DNA of 64,000 bases from Chloromonas sp. AAM2 (taxonomy: Eukaryota; Chlorophyta; Chlorophyceae; Chlamydomonadales; Chlamydomonadaceae), in the NCBI GenBank assembly GCA_004335635.1, contig QAXH01006768.1:1-64000 (forward strand), in the 5' to 3' direction. This document shows positions 1 to 16,374 of the stretch, piece after piece. Positions within the stretch are counted from its first letter, which is position 1, and every line of letters starts with the position of its first letter. The translations under genes were made by a program, and so were the position numbers. The notes under the pieces are model-generated. The model was not told where the DNA came from and ran no database searches. It saw nothing but the letters and a program-made list of their open reading frames with translations.

Positions 1-62
1 CATGATGATCTGTGTTTGATGTTTGCTCCTGCATGATGATCTGTGTTTGATGTTTGCTCCTG
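1..62. repeat. Tandem duplication, 31 bp x 2
   Basis: Two identical 31-bp units (1-31 and 32-62) beginning catgatgatctgtgtttgat lie directly at the left window edge, so the array may continue outside the window. No function is apparent. Confidence 0.9.
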
Positions 63-374
63 CCATCGAAACTGATTGCAGTTTGACTGGTTGCAATGCC
101 GTACAGTTGACAACACACTTGGAAGATAGCGCTCTTTTGTGTACCACGCATACTGCATGCAGCACCAGCCTGGTAGTTTGTGCCTGCTGTTTGCTCCTGG
201 CAATGCTATCAACATTGCATATTGTTGCTTTGAACACTCACTCCCTTGCACAACACACGCGCATGCCACACTTCGTCATCTTCCTTTGCATTCTGCATGC
301 AGCACATGAGGACTGTGTTAGCAGATGATGAGGCACAGGTACCTAATACAACTGTGCCCAATCTCAACCTGCAG

Positions 375-662
375 GTGGCAAGCCGTCTGGCCATAAACGC
401 TGGCACCAACTATGACACTCGCAGCAAAATCCTCAACTTTGAGGGTCCGAAAGTGCACGACTTCCTGCATTACTACCGCACTGGCTCCTGCAACTGGGGC
501 AACGCATGCGAGCTGGGCCTGCGCAAGTCTCTGTGCCCAACCATCAAGCACTGGCAGTCGTTCCTCAACTCGACACAGGACCAGCTAGGCGTGGCCATGT
601 GGTATGCATGCGAGACCTTGTACGCACCACACCTCTTCTGGCCAAAGTTCCAAGCCACCTGA
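375..662 (+). CDS. Possible terminal exon of an unknown gene
   Basis: An open frame of 95 codons starts after a good acceptor (cctgcag at 368-374) with GTG GCA AGC and ends at a TGA at 660-662. The peptide is of ordinary composition, rich in aromatic residues and Cys (RTGSCNWGNACELG, ETLYAPHLFWPKF), and lacks the Ser/His/Cys bias typical of translated non-coding DNA here. I do not recognise the family. Upstream exons would lie left of the window or in 63-370, where nothing convincing was seen. It could also be a fortuitous open frame. Confidence 0.35.
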   Translation: MASRLAINAGTNYDTRSKILNFEGPKVHDFLHYYRTGSCNWGNACELGLRKSLCPTIKHWQSFLNSTQDQLGVAMWYACETLYAPHLFWPKFQAT

Positions 663-2875
663 GCTGAGCCTACCTAGCCAACAGCCACCCAGCCCAGCAG
701 CCATACACCCTGACACGGCACTCACCATCACCCACAGCCATCATGTAGAGCAGCATGGTAGGATAGTGCTCTTCTCATATACATGAGAGCTGACAGTCAA
801 ACAGACAGCTGGATGTTGGGTCATCTTGACTGGCAGACAGGACAGCCTTGTCACGGCAAGGCGTGCTTACTGCTCAGCGTTCTTACTTCAGCATGGCACC
901 CGTGGAGCCAAGCAGCTAAGCAGCTGTCTTAGTCAGCACAATGCCCGTACGTGCATGGTGCAGCCAATCAGATGACTGGGTATCAACAGTTGCAGAGCAG
1001 TGTTTTCCTGACGCCAGTCTACAGCAGTAACTGAACACTGCCACAGTCAGCTCAGCCTAGCTGCAGTTGTTGACATTGCAGCAGACTCAGTAGTACCAGC
1101 AGGAGGAGCTTTTGCGTAGATGCTGGCAATTGGCAAACTCGCATGACAAATCGCAGCAGCTTTCCTCATGGGCCCACTCAGGGCAAGCGGTTGTAGCAGT
1201 GATTCCACCAAAGGGACCCTAGGCCGAGTAGCTAGACCAAAAACGCGGAACTGGCCGCTCGCTCCAATACTTAACTATTGCAGAAGCCCAGCTTGGGCTG
1301 AGATGGCGAAGATTCATGAAGAGATTTACCGCCGAGAAAATGTGTCTCCAGGTTAAGGATTGTGGCTTCGAGATCGTCAAAGTTGTTGGGCGTTACCTGG
1401 CATCAGTCTTGCACCTTTCGTGAAGCGCGCGAAATCGTTTGTTCCAAGGAGGGTCACGCCGGCGCACACAAGTGCGGCACGACCAAGCTTCGAGGGCGAC
1501 ATGAACTTCAGTAGCGGGGTCACACCCTGAGATGTGCACTCGGTTGCCATTTGCGCTGCTGGGGAGACACTTCATCTTGTGCCGTGTAGGGCTGTGGGTT
1601 TTCTGACTCCATCACAGGATACTAACGTCAGAAACGGGTGATAACGTGGGTCTGAAAGTCATTTCTTAAGGAACGTTGACAACAACAACACGATCAGTTT
1701 ACCTTGTCAGTGGTGATAGCCAGGCGCCTTCTGGACAAACTGGCAAGCTATCCTCATGAGGTTCCACTGCCTCGTATCTGCACACTGGCTTGTCAGCGAA
1801 TTAGCAAATTGGCCTGTCTGCCACAATGCCGTGGGAATGCACACGTGTCAGTTGCCCTGCCTCCATTCATCTTGACAGAGCTGGTGAAAGGTGGCGATTG
1901 ATTGTTAGCAGGCAGTGCACTGACATTGCTGGACTCAACTGATGCTGCTCACAACGCCTTGGTACCTGCGGACACGGTCTTGATCAACGGGCTTCATGTG
2001 CCATGGTTCATGGCCATGTGATGTTGGTGCACGTGAACGTCGGGGGAAACCGTGTGGTGCATCTGGTGTGTTGGCGTTTGTGCCTTGCTGCATCGCTTGA
2101 TCGGTTGACTTGCGTGCTCTATTGATAACACTCCCCCTTGCAATTCGTGGTTGAATTCTAAACCAGTTGCTGGCTCAAGCTAACATGCTCTGGCGTTCAC
2201 TGCAGTGGGGTACGACCACCCATCATACAACGACAGTTAACCTTGACAACTGAACTTCTAATAATATCAAGGATTGTCCACAGCTGACAAGCTGTCAAGA
2301 TTAAGGATTGTCAAAAGCTGGGAGCTGTAAGAAATAAGCATGTTGGATGGATCACTGTGTATGCTGGTTGGCGATCTCGGATTGGATAAGCGCCTTCAGA
2401 GCATCCCTTGTGCCTTGCATCTCTGTCAGTATTGCAGCAGCAGCTTGCATCTCAGGCTGCATCGTGTCCTGCACCCTTGACGCCACAGCATGCCTAGCGT
2501 TCCCACCTGTGTTGCCCAATGCACAGCCTTACACAACCTGCCTTAATCACAGCTCTCCTGTAACCCTGACTCTCCTATGCACTTGAAGGTCAGGTCATTC
2601 AACTTGTGGGCCCAGCTACCAGTTGCTTGCTTGCTCTTCACATCTACAGAGCTGCAACCACCTCAGTAGGATTTGCACTGGTGGCATGCCATACACACGG
2701 GACTGCTTGCTGGTATCCTTTTGCCTTACTGCACTTTGTCTTGCTCAGACAGCCACTGAAGATTGCTGCATTCCTGGCCTACCTCAACTCGCTTCCTTGC
2801 CCCACCCACCCTGTGAGTCTGTTCTAACACGCCTTGAGCTATGCCGAGATCACCTGCTTGAGCTTCCTGCTGCAG
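663..2875. other. Intergenic region and unresolved 5' part of the ADCS gene
   Basis: No protein family is recognisable on either strand in this 2.2 kb. It should hold the 5' exons of the aminodeoxychorismate synthase gene that begins to be readable at 2876, but I could not identify them. In particular no glutamine amidotransferase (PabA) motifs are visible. Short open frames (for example 2347-2586 and 2606-2827) are Cys/Ser/His-rich and look like shadow frames. Confidence 0.5.
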
Positions 2876-6665
<3,790 letters not shown>

Positions 6666-6865
6666 GATGTGCAGGGTAGGCCTTGCATGCCTGGTCATGT
6701 GACAAACGGTTGAGCGGGCGGACCGGAGTGATTGCACAAGCCTGAAAAGGTGCTGTATGGCATGCAACATTCATAGAATCTTTTCACAAGCGGATGGTTA
6801 CCAGCTATGTATGTCATACTACAGTGTTGCTACCAAAAACTATGGCCAGACGTCGTCATGCCAGC

Positions 6866-6870
6866 TGTAA
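6866..6870 (+). terminator. Candidate TGTAA poly(A) signal of the ADCS gene
   Basis: TGTAA, the usual chlamydomonad poly(A) signal, stands about 200 nt downstream of the ADCS stop codon. It is the first good match seen, but a 5-mer is weak evidence. Confidence 0.4.
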
Positions 6871-7543
6871 GAGGGGCACACAACTGTACGACATATTGTA
6901 TGGTCCAGGCACCACTGTGTTGTGCGGAGCTGCTTTCAGGAACTCAAGCAGACTTGTTGATCAGGGCAGGTTGCAATCCTTGCCTTGCAGTAAGAGGTTG
7001 ACATCCCCTCTTTGAACAGAAAAGGCAGAAAGTAACACTTGCTGATACTTTGACCAGCTCTTGAGGCATGCAGTAGGCATATGGTAGCATAGGAAAGGAA
7101 GAACATGAGCGGGCAAGCAGAGTGTTGCTGAGTGTGCTGATTCATTTATGACACTCCACTGGGCGAATTCTTTGTTACACCTTGAACACGGCTAAAAGTA
7201 CTCCTTTGCTTGATTGAACAAAACACTTGAGAAGTATCATCCCAAATATAACATCAGAAAATGGAGAGTACTATTACTATGAGTGATCGTCTCATGGTCG
7301 GTTCATGGTCACCACAGTCGCCGTTCCCATCTACAGTTGACACGGGTGGAGGGGCCAAGCTGCGCCTCCAGGGACTGCTCAAGCTCACTCAGCGCCGGCT
7401 CCCTGCGTACAAAGACGTGACACATGCACACACAAAAACGCATGTGACGCTCCCTGTCACATGCCTGCCAGGGGTATACGCAGGTCAATGTGGTGGATCA
7501 GCAGCAAGCAGGCCCAAGCGGCATGGACACCAACACACTACCA

Positions 7544-7590
7544 CGGGTTTCAGTGCAAGACACAATAATTGTCCCAGAACTGGCAAACAT
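7544..7590 (+). mobile_element. Half copy (right end) of a MITE-like element
   Basis: The right terminal sequence aattgtcccagaactggcaa plus the adjoining inner sequence ggtttcagtgca match the complete copy at 58770-58853. No left end is found, so this is a truncated copy. Confidence 0.7.
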
Positions 7591-7943
7591 GTGGGCACAC
7601 ACTGAGTATGCATGCATGCCCACACGCGATATTCATGTTCCATCCATTCATGTTCCATCCACGCCGGCCACATGCTACTCCACAATCTGTGCTCAACTCT
7701 CAAATGCCAATGCCCTCACACACCGACAAACACAGGAACGTCATTAATGAGCGGTACTCACGGTTCTGTGCCTCGTGGTTCGGTTATCCACGCGATGGAC
7801 AGCGAGGTCAAGCCGCTGAGCGGAGCCAGGGCAGCCGCCAACCCCAGGGTGTTCCCTGCACAACGCAAAAACACAGAATTGTCTGGGACAATTCCTACAA
7901 CTTTATATGCACATGCCAGTAAGAGGGACACACTCAGGTCTAG

Positions 7944-7948
7944 TTACA
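7944..7948 (-). terminator. TGTAA poly(A) signal of the F-box/LRR gene
   Basis: TGTAA on the minus strand stands 34 nt past the proposed stop codon at 7982-7984. This supports the choice of that open frame as the last exon. Confidence 0.55.
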
Positions 7949-7981
7949 AGTAAGCGCTTCTGTTGTCATCAAGGCCCCACC

Positions 7982-10900
7982 TCACATTGATCTGTCGTTC
8001 AAGGTGTGCAGGCATGTGTACCAAGTTGAAACGCACGTTTCACGCAGTAGGCTCCTGGTGTGCCGTGGGCACCCACCCTCTACACAGTCCAGTGCCAGGT
8101 GTCTGAGGAACGTGAGGCTCGATAGCACGTCCAAGGCAAGCGCGTGCACAGCAGGGACGGGTTCCCAGCCATCTGTTCTCAACTCCAAGCTCCTCAGTCT
8201 GTGCCGCAGCCGGCCTATGGCTGCCCACTCCTCAGTCCCTGGCTTGCAGGGGAACTTGATCAGATGCAGGTCAACCAGCGCAGGGCAAGCCTAGAGACAA
8301 CACCAGGGCAATCACACAGGAGCACATGACGAGCAGCCGATCAACCTAGTCTCAGCCTGCAGACTGCATACTTGCTATAGTGCCTTTACAGACTAGATAC
8401 TTGCATACTTGCTATAGTGCCTTTACAGACTGCATACTTGCTATAGTGCCTTTACAGACTAGATACTTGCTCTTGATGCTCTCTTTTCCTTGGCCTCGCT
8501 CAACAAGAGAACGCTGCGCATCCCCCCCCCCTTTCTCTCACACACGCGCATGGACACACCCCTTTCACTCTGTGTGTGTGTGTGTGTGTCACCATATACA
8601 GACATACCTCAAAGACGGTGCATAAGAGGTCGCGCGGCTTCTGCACCATGGCGCAGTGGTCCCATGTGATGCGCGTGGCGGAGGGGCCCAGCAGCCCCCC
8701 AGGGCCCGTGAGGGGCACATCCACGTTACACTGCACCAGGGCCAGGCTACGTAGCCTGCAGCCATGCACCATCACCTCACACTGTTACTGCCGTTACGGA
8801 CATGCAAGGAACCAGCGTAGGACCAGACGCTGACAGTTACGAGGTGCTCCAGCCAGGACGCCGATTGTGCATGATTGCAGCATAGTGGGAGAGACTAAAG
8901 GATTCCATGCCAAAGTGCGCCATAATGGAACGCTTTGGGGTCAGGAACAGGCTAAACACATTCACATTGGTGAGCATCCACTCTCAAACTTGACAAAGCA
9001 CCTTCCCTGCGACCCTTCCACCACCCTCCCCAGTACACACACAAATGTACAACCGGCATGTGCTACCTGATGGGGAATCCTGCTTCTCTCGCTACATCTG
9101 TTGACTGACAGCGCTGACCCCCCGAGTTGCTTATCAACACTCGGTGGTGCCTTCCAGGCCCCTTGTGGCGCATGCTTGCCCCTCACACCCACGCACCCAC
9201 CTGAGCACATGGCAAGCGTCACGTGAGCCATGTGTCAGCATGACCCCCTCCAGGTGCAAGTGCTCCAGGCTGGGCGGCAAGTCACCCACGCACACAGCGG
9301 GTGTCATCACTGCCCCGGCTGACATCACCCTGCAGTAGACCTTGCCACCATGCCAGCACCGGGGCCTGGACGTGCGAAAAGAACTGATTGAGCCAAGAGC
9401 ACGATCCTCAATGCCTATGGGGGCCATGAGCTGGAGCACACGCAGCTGAGTGAACGATGACCAGGTTGCTGTTGGCTGCGGCTCTCCCTCGCTGCGATAC
9501 AAAGCTGCGATGCCACAGTATGCCTTGCCACGCCAGGTGAAGGAGGTGAGATGTCGCCAGCCAACTGCCCAGGCAGAGACCATCTGCACACATACGCACA
9601 CACACACAGGCCCTGTCACACGCAGCTCACGATACAAGCAACACCTGTCCAACCAGTCACGGGGGCATGTCATAGGCACGTGCCGCCAACATTTCACCAT
9701 TCCATGTCCTGTGGCGGCACCTTGCACCCGCCTGTGCTACTGTCATGCACCCTCCATCCACCCACCCAGTCATCAAGCTCCACAGTGCAGCTGGTGCACT
9801 GGAATGAGCGCAGCTCCCGCAGCCCAGCCAATGTCTCCAGCTGCCGCAAGGCCCGCCCTGCACCCGCCTTCTCCACCCCCTTTGCACCGTCTGTGGAGTC
9901 TGTGACAGCCGGGTCGTGCGGCAGACACTCACGGCCACTTGCAGAACTGTGAATGGTCAGGGTTGCATCGTTGCCTGGCTGGTCTGTTTGCCCACCCACG
10001 TCACTGGCAGGCATGGCTGTGGCCGCACCTGCCAGCTCCAGTTCCTTGTGTGTGCTAGCAATCAAGCCGCTTCGGACTACTTGTTCTGCCACTGGTCGCG
10101 ATTGCGTCACTTCGCCAGCTGCTTGCTGTGCAGAACCAATGGATGCACCATCACCGGCAGCACCGGCTGTGAGACCCAGGGGGCCAGCTTCAGCTCCTGC
10201 ACTCCTGTCACCGCCACTGCTGACTTGACAGGCACCTGCACCCTCTGGTGGCTCATTGTCCCTAGAAGCAGATTTTCTGCCATTCACATCACCAGCCGGT
10301 GTGTGTGAAACCCCTGCTGCACAGCCAACCAGTGGCGCCACTCCGGCAGCTGCTCCTGAAGCACCAACAGCTTGCATGTGCATGAGAGGGTGGCTGCGCC
10401 ATGCACTGCAGGTCCATCCTTTGACAGTTAGGTTCACGTGCTGCAGTTGCCTTGCCAGGTGAGGGGCGCAGAGGCTGCATGTGAGGACTGCGACGTCTGC
10501 AGCGCCCAGCTGCACTGTGAGGCCCTGCAACCGCCACAGCACCACACAACACCCCGCATCGCAGGTGGCAAGTAAGCACGTGGCAACATGATGGTTATAC
10601 CGGAGGAAACTTTTGTTTACGGGCTCCAAGTAAACTGAACTGACATGGGCTGCACTTTTAGCCCCCCGTAAACTGGTGGTCAGCTAGGCGTCCAAAATAC
10701 GGCCCCCCTGTAAACCGTGGCCAACAGGGTATGCCTGTTGCCTCTTCCCTCCATGCAGCCTCTCTCATGCAGCCCCCATGCTGCACCTGCATGGCCAGAA
10801 GCACTTGCTCAGAAATGACGTGGCCACTGGCAACATGACGTGGCAACATGACGTGGCAGTCACATTTGAGAGACAAGGAACAACGAACCATATGCATGTT

Positions 10901-13679
10901 TTCCAGCCCCTTTTTGGTCCTAGCCAGGTTTGCGGATAGGATAGCACCTCAAAGGGCGACCACCACCATTACTATGCAGGTGTGTCGCAACCCCCTTCAC
11001 TTGCAGCTTGAACAGGTTGGATCCCCTCCCCTCTTGTGATGCAACTGCTGAGCATGCAGATACGCAGCATTGCAGCAGCATGGACAAACATATTGGCATT
11101 TGTCAACAGTGGAACTGCTCATTCAAAACAATCAAACCTGGCGTCCTATGCCAGTGCAAAGCGCCTAGATTGATGCAGGCACCTCAAGAACCTGAGGACG
11201 GGAAGAGCTTGGCTTGTCCCATCTGTTGATGAGTACTTGCAATGGGCCAGCCTGCTGAGCGCCTCAACACTAAGCCGAGTAGGAAACCTGATGACGTCAT
11301 ACATAGCTGCCAACTGGCCCACCTTGAGGTTATGGAAGGCTAGAGGCGGAGCCCCGGCAGGCCTGAGGTCAAACTCAAAACTGCGTCCGGGGATGGCTGA
11401 CAGGCGCAAATCAGTCAGCCAGTGCATGGATGCAAGCTCCCGCCACAGGCCCTGCAAACACCACATGCAGCATGCTGCGTTGGATACCGACTTGCACAGC
11501 CTGTCAGATGTGGCATGAAGTAAGTGTGTCCGAGTCTGGATACTTTCAGTCCTGAGCTTCCCAACAGACAAAATAGCCAAACGCTCCTGCCATGCCTTCT
11601 TTGAGCCCTTGCACCTAAGTTTGAAGCAAGCTGCTGCATCGAGGTGGATGATGCTAACAGCATGGTGCGTGTACGTGCGGTCATGCAAGGTAACCATGGT
11701 ATTATCCATGTGGTCAGTATAAGAAACGTACCTTGGTGACAGCGTCTATTTCCAGGTCCAGGCTTCGGATTTGTGTCAGCTGGCTCACGTGGCCCACCCA
11801 AACGTCCGGCCCCCATGTGTCCTCCTGGCCCCCTGCCCACACCTCCGCTTGCATGTCTGCATGGGAGCATGAGCACTCGCACATGCAGCAGCGCATGTGA
11901 GTCAGGTGGGGCAGGCTGCTGAGGAAGGCCAGGGCGGAGGCCAGGCAGGGGGTGTGGCACAGCGGCAGCCGGTTGAGGGTCAGGGAGCGCAGCGAGCGCA
12001 GTGCGCTCAACCCTGATATCGCTGCTGCCCTGCAGTCAGCACGGCCACACACATCCAAGGACGTACACGGTTGGTCATTCCACAGGAAACGTGCACAGCT
12101 GGCCGTCGCACATGACATGTGAACCTGCTGATTGGTACCTGCCACTGTGGCCGGCTATCGGTTGCCTTTGGACATCCAACTCCATCATGTCCAGGAAGCA
12201 GTTCCTGCTTGCGCCAACTGGCACACACAAAGACTCTGACCCTCCCACCCACTCTGCTCACAGACACTCTGCGTGTGATCACATTGTTTTCTGCACACCG
12301 CTACTGTCTGTCGTGTAGCACCTTGTCATCTAGAGCGGCAGGGTCTTGCCTGGCACGAGCTCATAAAGCACACACAGGCTCGCAGTCTCATGCCCCTTTT
12401 GGGTCTAACGAGGTTTGTGGTCAGGTTAGCACCTCGAGGGGTGACCACCACCATTACTATCCAGGTGTGTCACAATCCCCTTCCCGTGTAGGTTGGACGG
12501 GTTGGAATCCCTCCCCTCTTGTGACCAGCAGCTCGCCTCACCAGGGTTTGAGTGGGTCCTGCGTCACATCGCTCCAAGTCAGCTCCAGCTCCTGAAGCCC
12601 AGGGGCGTGACGCGGCAGGGCCAGCCAATGCGACAGGCTGGGCGCCTGCTTCATTGACTCGTACGGCGGGTCCTGGATGCGCAGGCACACCAGCTGTGCC
12701 CCGAGGCCCAGGGGCAGCAAGTCAAACAAAGCCTGCATGCAGTGTCAGGAGAAGTTTGGGGTAGCGTACCAACGGCTGATACTCAGTGGCATGCATGTGG
12801 GATCACACGAGAAAAGTGTGTGCTGGGCTGTGGTGGGTAGAGGCTGAGAGGGTGAGAAGAAAGCACGTGGGTGTGCAGTAAAACTGTACAGGCTTCGTCC
12901 TCTGTACAAAACGTGTGTGAGCAGAGGCTTCATCCATGCTGCACGAGTCTAAATAAGGGTACAGCGGAGACTGGTCTTGCCTGGTAGGTGCTTCCTTGCA
13001 AAGCCCCACAGAGGGTGATGTGTGTGGGCGACGGATTTAGCTTGGCGAGTGCAGCTACGTCCAGGGCCAGGGGACGGCCGTGCAGTCCAGTGCGGGCATT
13101 GGCGGGTGGCAGGACACGCACAGTCACGCGCCTGAGGGGCCGCATGGGCTGGGAAGGCACTGCATGGGCTTGCTGCTTGGTGGGCTGTGGGTGCAGAGCT
13201 GACAGCTGGCTGGGGTCAAGCTGGGTGTTCAAAACGTGGGTAGCTGGTGGTTGCCCTGCTTCGGGCTGTGTGAGGAGACCGTCTAGAGGTGCTGTTGTCG
13301 AGGGTGGAGTCAAAGCGTTGGGGGCACGCTGGAGCATCACTGGTTGGTGTGCATGGGGCAAGGCGGAGGGAGGTGCTTGAGCGACAGACTGACCTGATGA
13401 CCAGTCGGAGAGCATGTTTGTGAGTGCCAGGCATGCGCTTTCAGGCCATGGTGTGGCATAAGTATAATCTGTATGGCTGTGCAGCATTAATTGTACCGCA
13501 TCAGAGGCTGTGAAAAGCCTTAGCCGTTGCTGGCATTTGAACCGGTCGTTGCCATAACTGTCCTGGTTCATGCATGTCATGTGCACTGCCTTGCTGCTCT
13601 TTAAGGCCAGAGGTGCCCAGTCCCTGCAGACCAGCCTGCACTGGGGCAGGTCATCCCAATCCAAAAGGGAGAAGATCCC
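7982..13679 (-). CDS. F-box / leucine-rich-repeat protein, N terminus incomplete
   Basis: Likely substrate receptor of an SCF-type ubiquitin ligase. Exons: 13679-12981, 12732-12542, 12029-11732, 11451-11183, 10524-9766, 9583-9201, 8755-8608, 8290-7982. Phases agree except across 11183/10524, where a small exon is probably missed. The first exon carries an F-box-like end (IFSLLDWDDLPQCRLVCRDW), then a Pro/Gln-rich linker. Later exons hold irregular LRR units such as LQELELTWSDV, LRSLRSLTLNRLPL, LTDLRLSAIPG, LPPSLEHLHLEGV, LRSLALVQCNV and LTFLRHLALDC. Exon 10524-9766 contains about 150 residues of Ala/Gly/Ser-rich sequence between two LRR segments. The intron after 12981 appears to use a GC donor (CAG|GCAAG). 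The start codon and the first F-box residues lie upstream of 13679 and were not found. Confidence 0.75.
8361..8470. repeat. Short tandem repeat array in an F-box/LRR intron
   Basis: Three copies of a unit containing gcatacttgctatagtgcct, separated by actagatacttg spacers, stand between exons 8290-7982 and 8755-8608. Confidence 0.8.
10907..11039 (+). repeat. Dispersed repeat family 2, copy A
   Basis: Shares with 12393-12524 the ordered blocks agcacctc, gaccaccaccattactat, caggtgtgtc and cctcccctcttgtga. It lies in an intron of the F-box/LRR gene. See findings for a possible SINE-like interpretation. Confidence 0.75.
12285..12380 (+). repeat. Dispersed repeat family 3, copy 2
   Basis: Nearly identical to 5112-5205 (ctgcacaccgctactgtctg ... 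cctggcacgagctcat). It is followed within about 15 bp by a family 2 copy in the same intron, so the two may be one composite insertion here. Confidence 0.8.
12393..12524 (+). repeat. Dispersed repeat family 2, copy B
   Basis: The best-preserved family 2 copy, running from ttttgggtctaacgagg to gggttggaatccctcccctc plus ttgtga. It ends about 17 bp from the minus-strand donor of exon 12732-12542. Confidence 0.75.
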
Positions 13680-16247
13680 CTGCACAGCGGTACAAGGAGA
13701 GCAGTTATGTGAGCCCCTAACACAGTGCCTTGTCTAGGCAAGGTGGCAGTCAAACAATATCTATTGCAACTCGCTGCGCCACCCTCCCATGCTGGGGCGA
13801 ATGTGCAAGCAGAGCGTCAGAAACATTAGCTGGGGTGGATGGACAGGGTGACCACTGCTCAGGGTGACCCGTTGGGTCATCATTCCTTCCCTTGCTTCTT
13901 GATGCTGTGGATTCCCTTGCACCATGTGAGCAGCGCCAGCCTTCATTTCTTTGGCCAGGCGCCAGGAATGCATTGCAGTAGCCTTATAGGAGGTCACCCA
14001 GGATTGACTGACTATCATGTCATACTTGTTATTGCCGTTAGCCAAGAGTTTGACTGCGTGTGCTGACATTCCACTGAATGTGAGCCGGAAAAATGCGCCA
14101 CAGCAAGTGAGGAAGCTCGTCTGGGCCTGGAGAAGGGCGGGTTAGTGGACTGAAAACAGAACTTATGAGCTGAACCCCTTCACCTGGCGTTACACTGAAA
14201 GCAGAACTACTTATGTTATGGATGATCGGGTGCCACGCACCGCAGGGCTGGAGACTTCAAATCAAGACTGTGCAGTTTGTCTTGTAACAATCTCAGATCT
14301 CGTTTGCAAGATACCTGTGGAGATATCGTTGGCTTTGATGATCGCGTGTAACTAGAGCGTCAGCCCGTGGTTTGTCTTCCACTCGAGTTGTGTGCAGCCA
14401 TTCTCACCGTGAGCTGGTCTGTAGTCAGGCACAAGATGGTGGAGTTGTCCTGGTCATCATGTGTGTCCTGCTGCTGTGCGCACTCATCAGGCATTGCGCA
14501 GAAAGGCAGGCTGCCTGCCTACCAGGTTGCTGATCTGTACGACAAATGGCTGAGCAGACAAGACGCGAAACCCAAGAGTACCAGGATACCAGACAACACG
14601 CTTGTTGGTATGCTTGTCAGTCGTACAATGAGGAGCCTTCGTCGTCTGCACCAGTTGTCAATGGAAACCCGGTGCTAACGCACGCCTCCGTTTCAGCACC
14701 CTGCCCAACAATGTTTTCCACCGATGAAATAATGTGACCAAGCACTGGCCAAAGAAGACATCAATCGTGCGTGTCACTTCTGTCCTGGACCTTGGCAATC
14801 TGCGCTCGCTCCCGCGAAAGAAGTTCTACCACATCGGGTGCAGCTGCGAAGGCCTGTCAGCACGTCACGTCACTTTCAACGCGACATGAAACTTTGCAGG
14901 GGGCTGCCATGTCAGTTGGTCCTACTGGCACCCCTTCGCTGCAGCTAGAGAGGTTTTTCGGTGGGCACAAAGTCATGGTAGTACCGCGTGCTGTCAGCTT
15001 CGGGAATCAGTGTCTGATAGACCTGTCCGGATCGTCTGATACGTGTAACATTACGTGGACACACGGGCGAAAGCCAGGCACTACTGATTGCGGGCAGGAG
15101 CATGCATGCATGGGCATTTGAGCACGGGCATAAGAGCCAGGGCAGGCAGGGGCATGCAAGCACCGGGTGATAAGTCCCTTGACAGGCTGAGAACCAGAAA
15201 GGACATGCGCATAGTATGCGTTGAACAGTAGTTTAGTACAAGCCTATGACAAAAAGAGGGCCTGAGAACACCGTCAGACGGACACTGCACTTGCATTGCA
15301 GCTTGCCTCAGAACCATACAAATGCTCCTGTGAACCCATCACTAGGCAACGAACATGAATCATTTAACAATGTTATTTGGCTGCACAATGCGCATGACAC
15401 GAATACAGCCCATGCTTATGAGGCTCAAGCAATTGCACCTGCTCGCAATCCTCTCATTTACTGGTGTTTAAGTATCAACAGCAATTGGAAATCCCCGAGC
15501 TAGATCCAACGTTGCCTGCGTTGGTCGCCATGGCTAGGTCCGCACAAACACATGAAATCCCTAATGCACATAAAGCGGCTGCACTGCTGATTACAAACTG
15601 CCTGTGGACAGGACCTGCGACACCTGTCACAGGACGTGTTGCGGCTATCAGCCCCATCCCCTGCCCGTCGCCTCCCAAGACCGGGCTTGCCTTAAGATGG
15701 CATGAGTACTGAATCAACCCTTAGGCATTCGCCACCACAACACCATGCGCGCTCAGGACGTGGAAACGCTGTCGGTGTAAACACCATGCGTGTGTCAAGA
15801 ACCGCTCCCGTCATGCAAATGCCCCAATAAACACTGCAGAGGCGGGTCAAATGGGGATCTACAGATTGCTGCATGAGGCAACAGGCCGGTAAGGGAGTGA
15901 CGTTTGGTCCACACGACTAGATATGAAGCGCATTCCTCTACGCCTCGGCTCCTGGTCCCAACATTAAGAGCAAAGAACTTGTAAAGAACTTGCAACAGGG
16001 GGTTGAAGCCCCGGTCCGACTGGGGAGAAGACTCTGCACCCAGCAAACGCAACTATAAAGAAAGGCAAGGACAACGAGAGGTGCTGCACAAAGCGCAACC
16101 CCCAGCGGCAAATGCCTGCATATTTAAGTCACGAGCACAACTGGCCCGTCCTGCAAGAATGCCCCTCTGCCTGCGTGGGAGTAGTGGGTGCGGGACAAAT
16201 GCTGCCCATGCCCGATATGCCTTAGACCATACACACCCGCTCCTGTC

Positions 16248-16294
<47 letters not shown>

Positions 16295-16374
16295 GGCTGC
16301 TGCCTGGGGGGGTCCGCAATACACCGCTAGAAAGCCTGCCCTGCACCTCAAAAGCGACGCTAGGCTAGTCTAGT
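13680..16374. other. Region between the F-box/LRR gene and adenylate kinase
   Basis: Should contain the first exon(s) of the F-box/LRR gene at its left end. No certain coding exon was found. Segment 14331-14370 resembles 21786-21818 (tttgatgatcgc-tgta ... gcgtcagcccg), a further low-copy repeat. Open frames at 14367-14678 and 14771-15121 have plausible patches but no recognisable family. A (CA)n tract stands at 16251-16293. No TGTAA was seen close to the adenylate kinase stop. Confidence 0.45.
16251..16293. repeat. (CA)21 microsatellite
   Basis: An uninterrupted CA dinucleotide tract of about 43 bp, 82 bp from the adenylate kinase stop codon; it may lie in the 3' UTR. Confidence 0.95.

Larger units (their letters stand above)
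6666..7981. other. Intergenic region between convergent ADCS and F-box/LRR genes
   Basis: Holds the ADCS 3' end, a half copy of the inverted-repeat element (7544-7590), a small perfect hairpin gaattgtc-tgg-gacaattc at 7876-7894 that may be a collapsed copy of the same element, and the TGTAA signal of the minus-strand gene. No coding sequence is recognised. Confidence 0.5.

Noticed and set aside
8345..8475. CRISPR-like array
   Set aside because: Only three units with repeat-derived spacers, in an intron of a eukaryotic gene; it is a simple tandem duplication.
16053..16368. Frames with long Val-Cys or His-Thr runs
   Set aside because: They are translations of the CA microsatellite.
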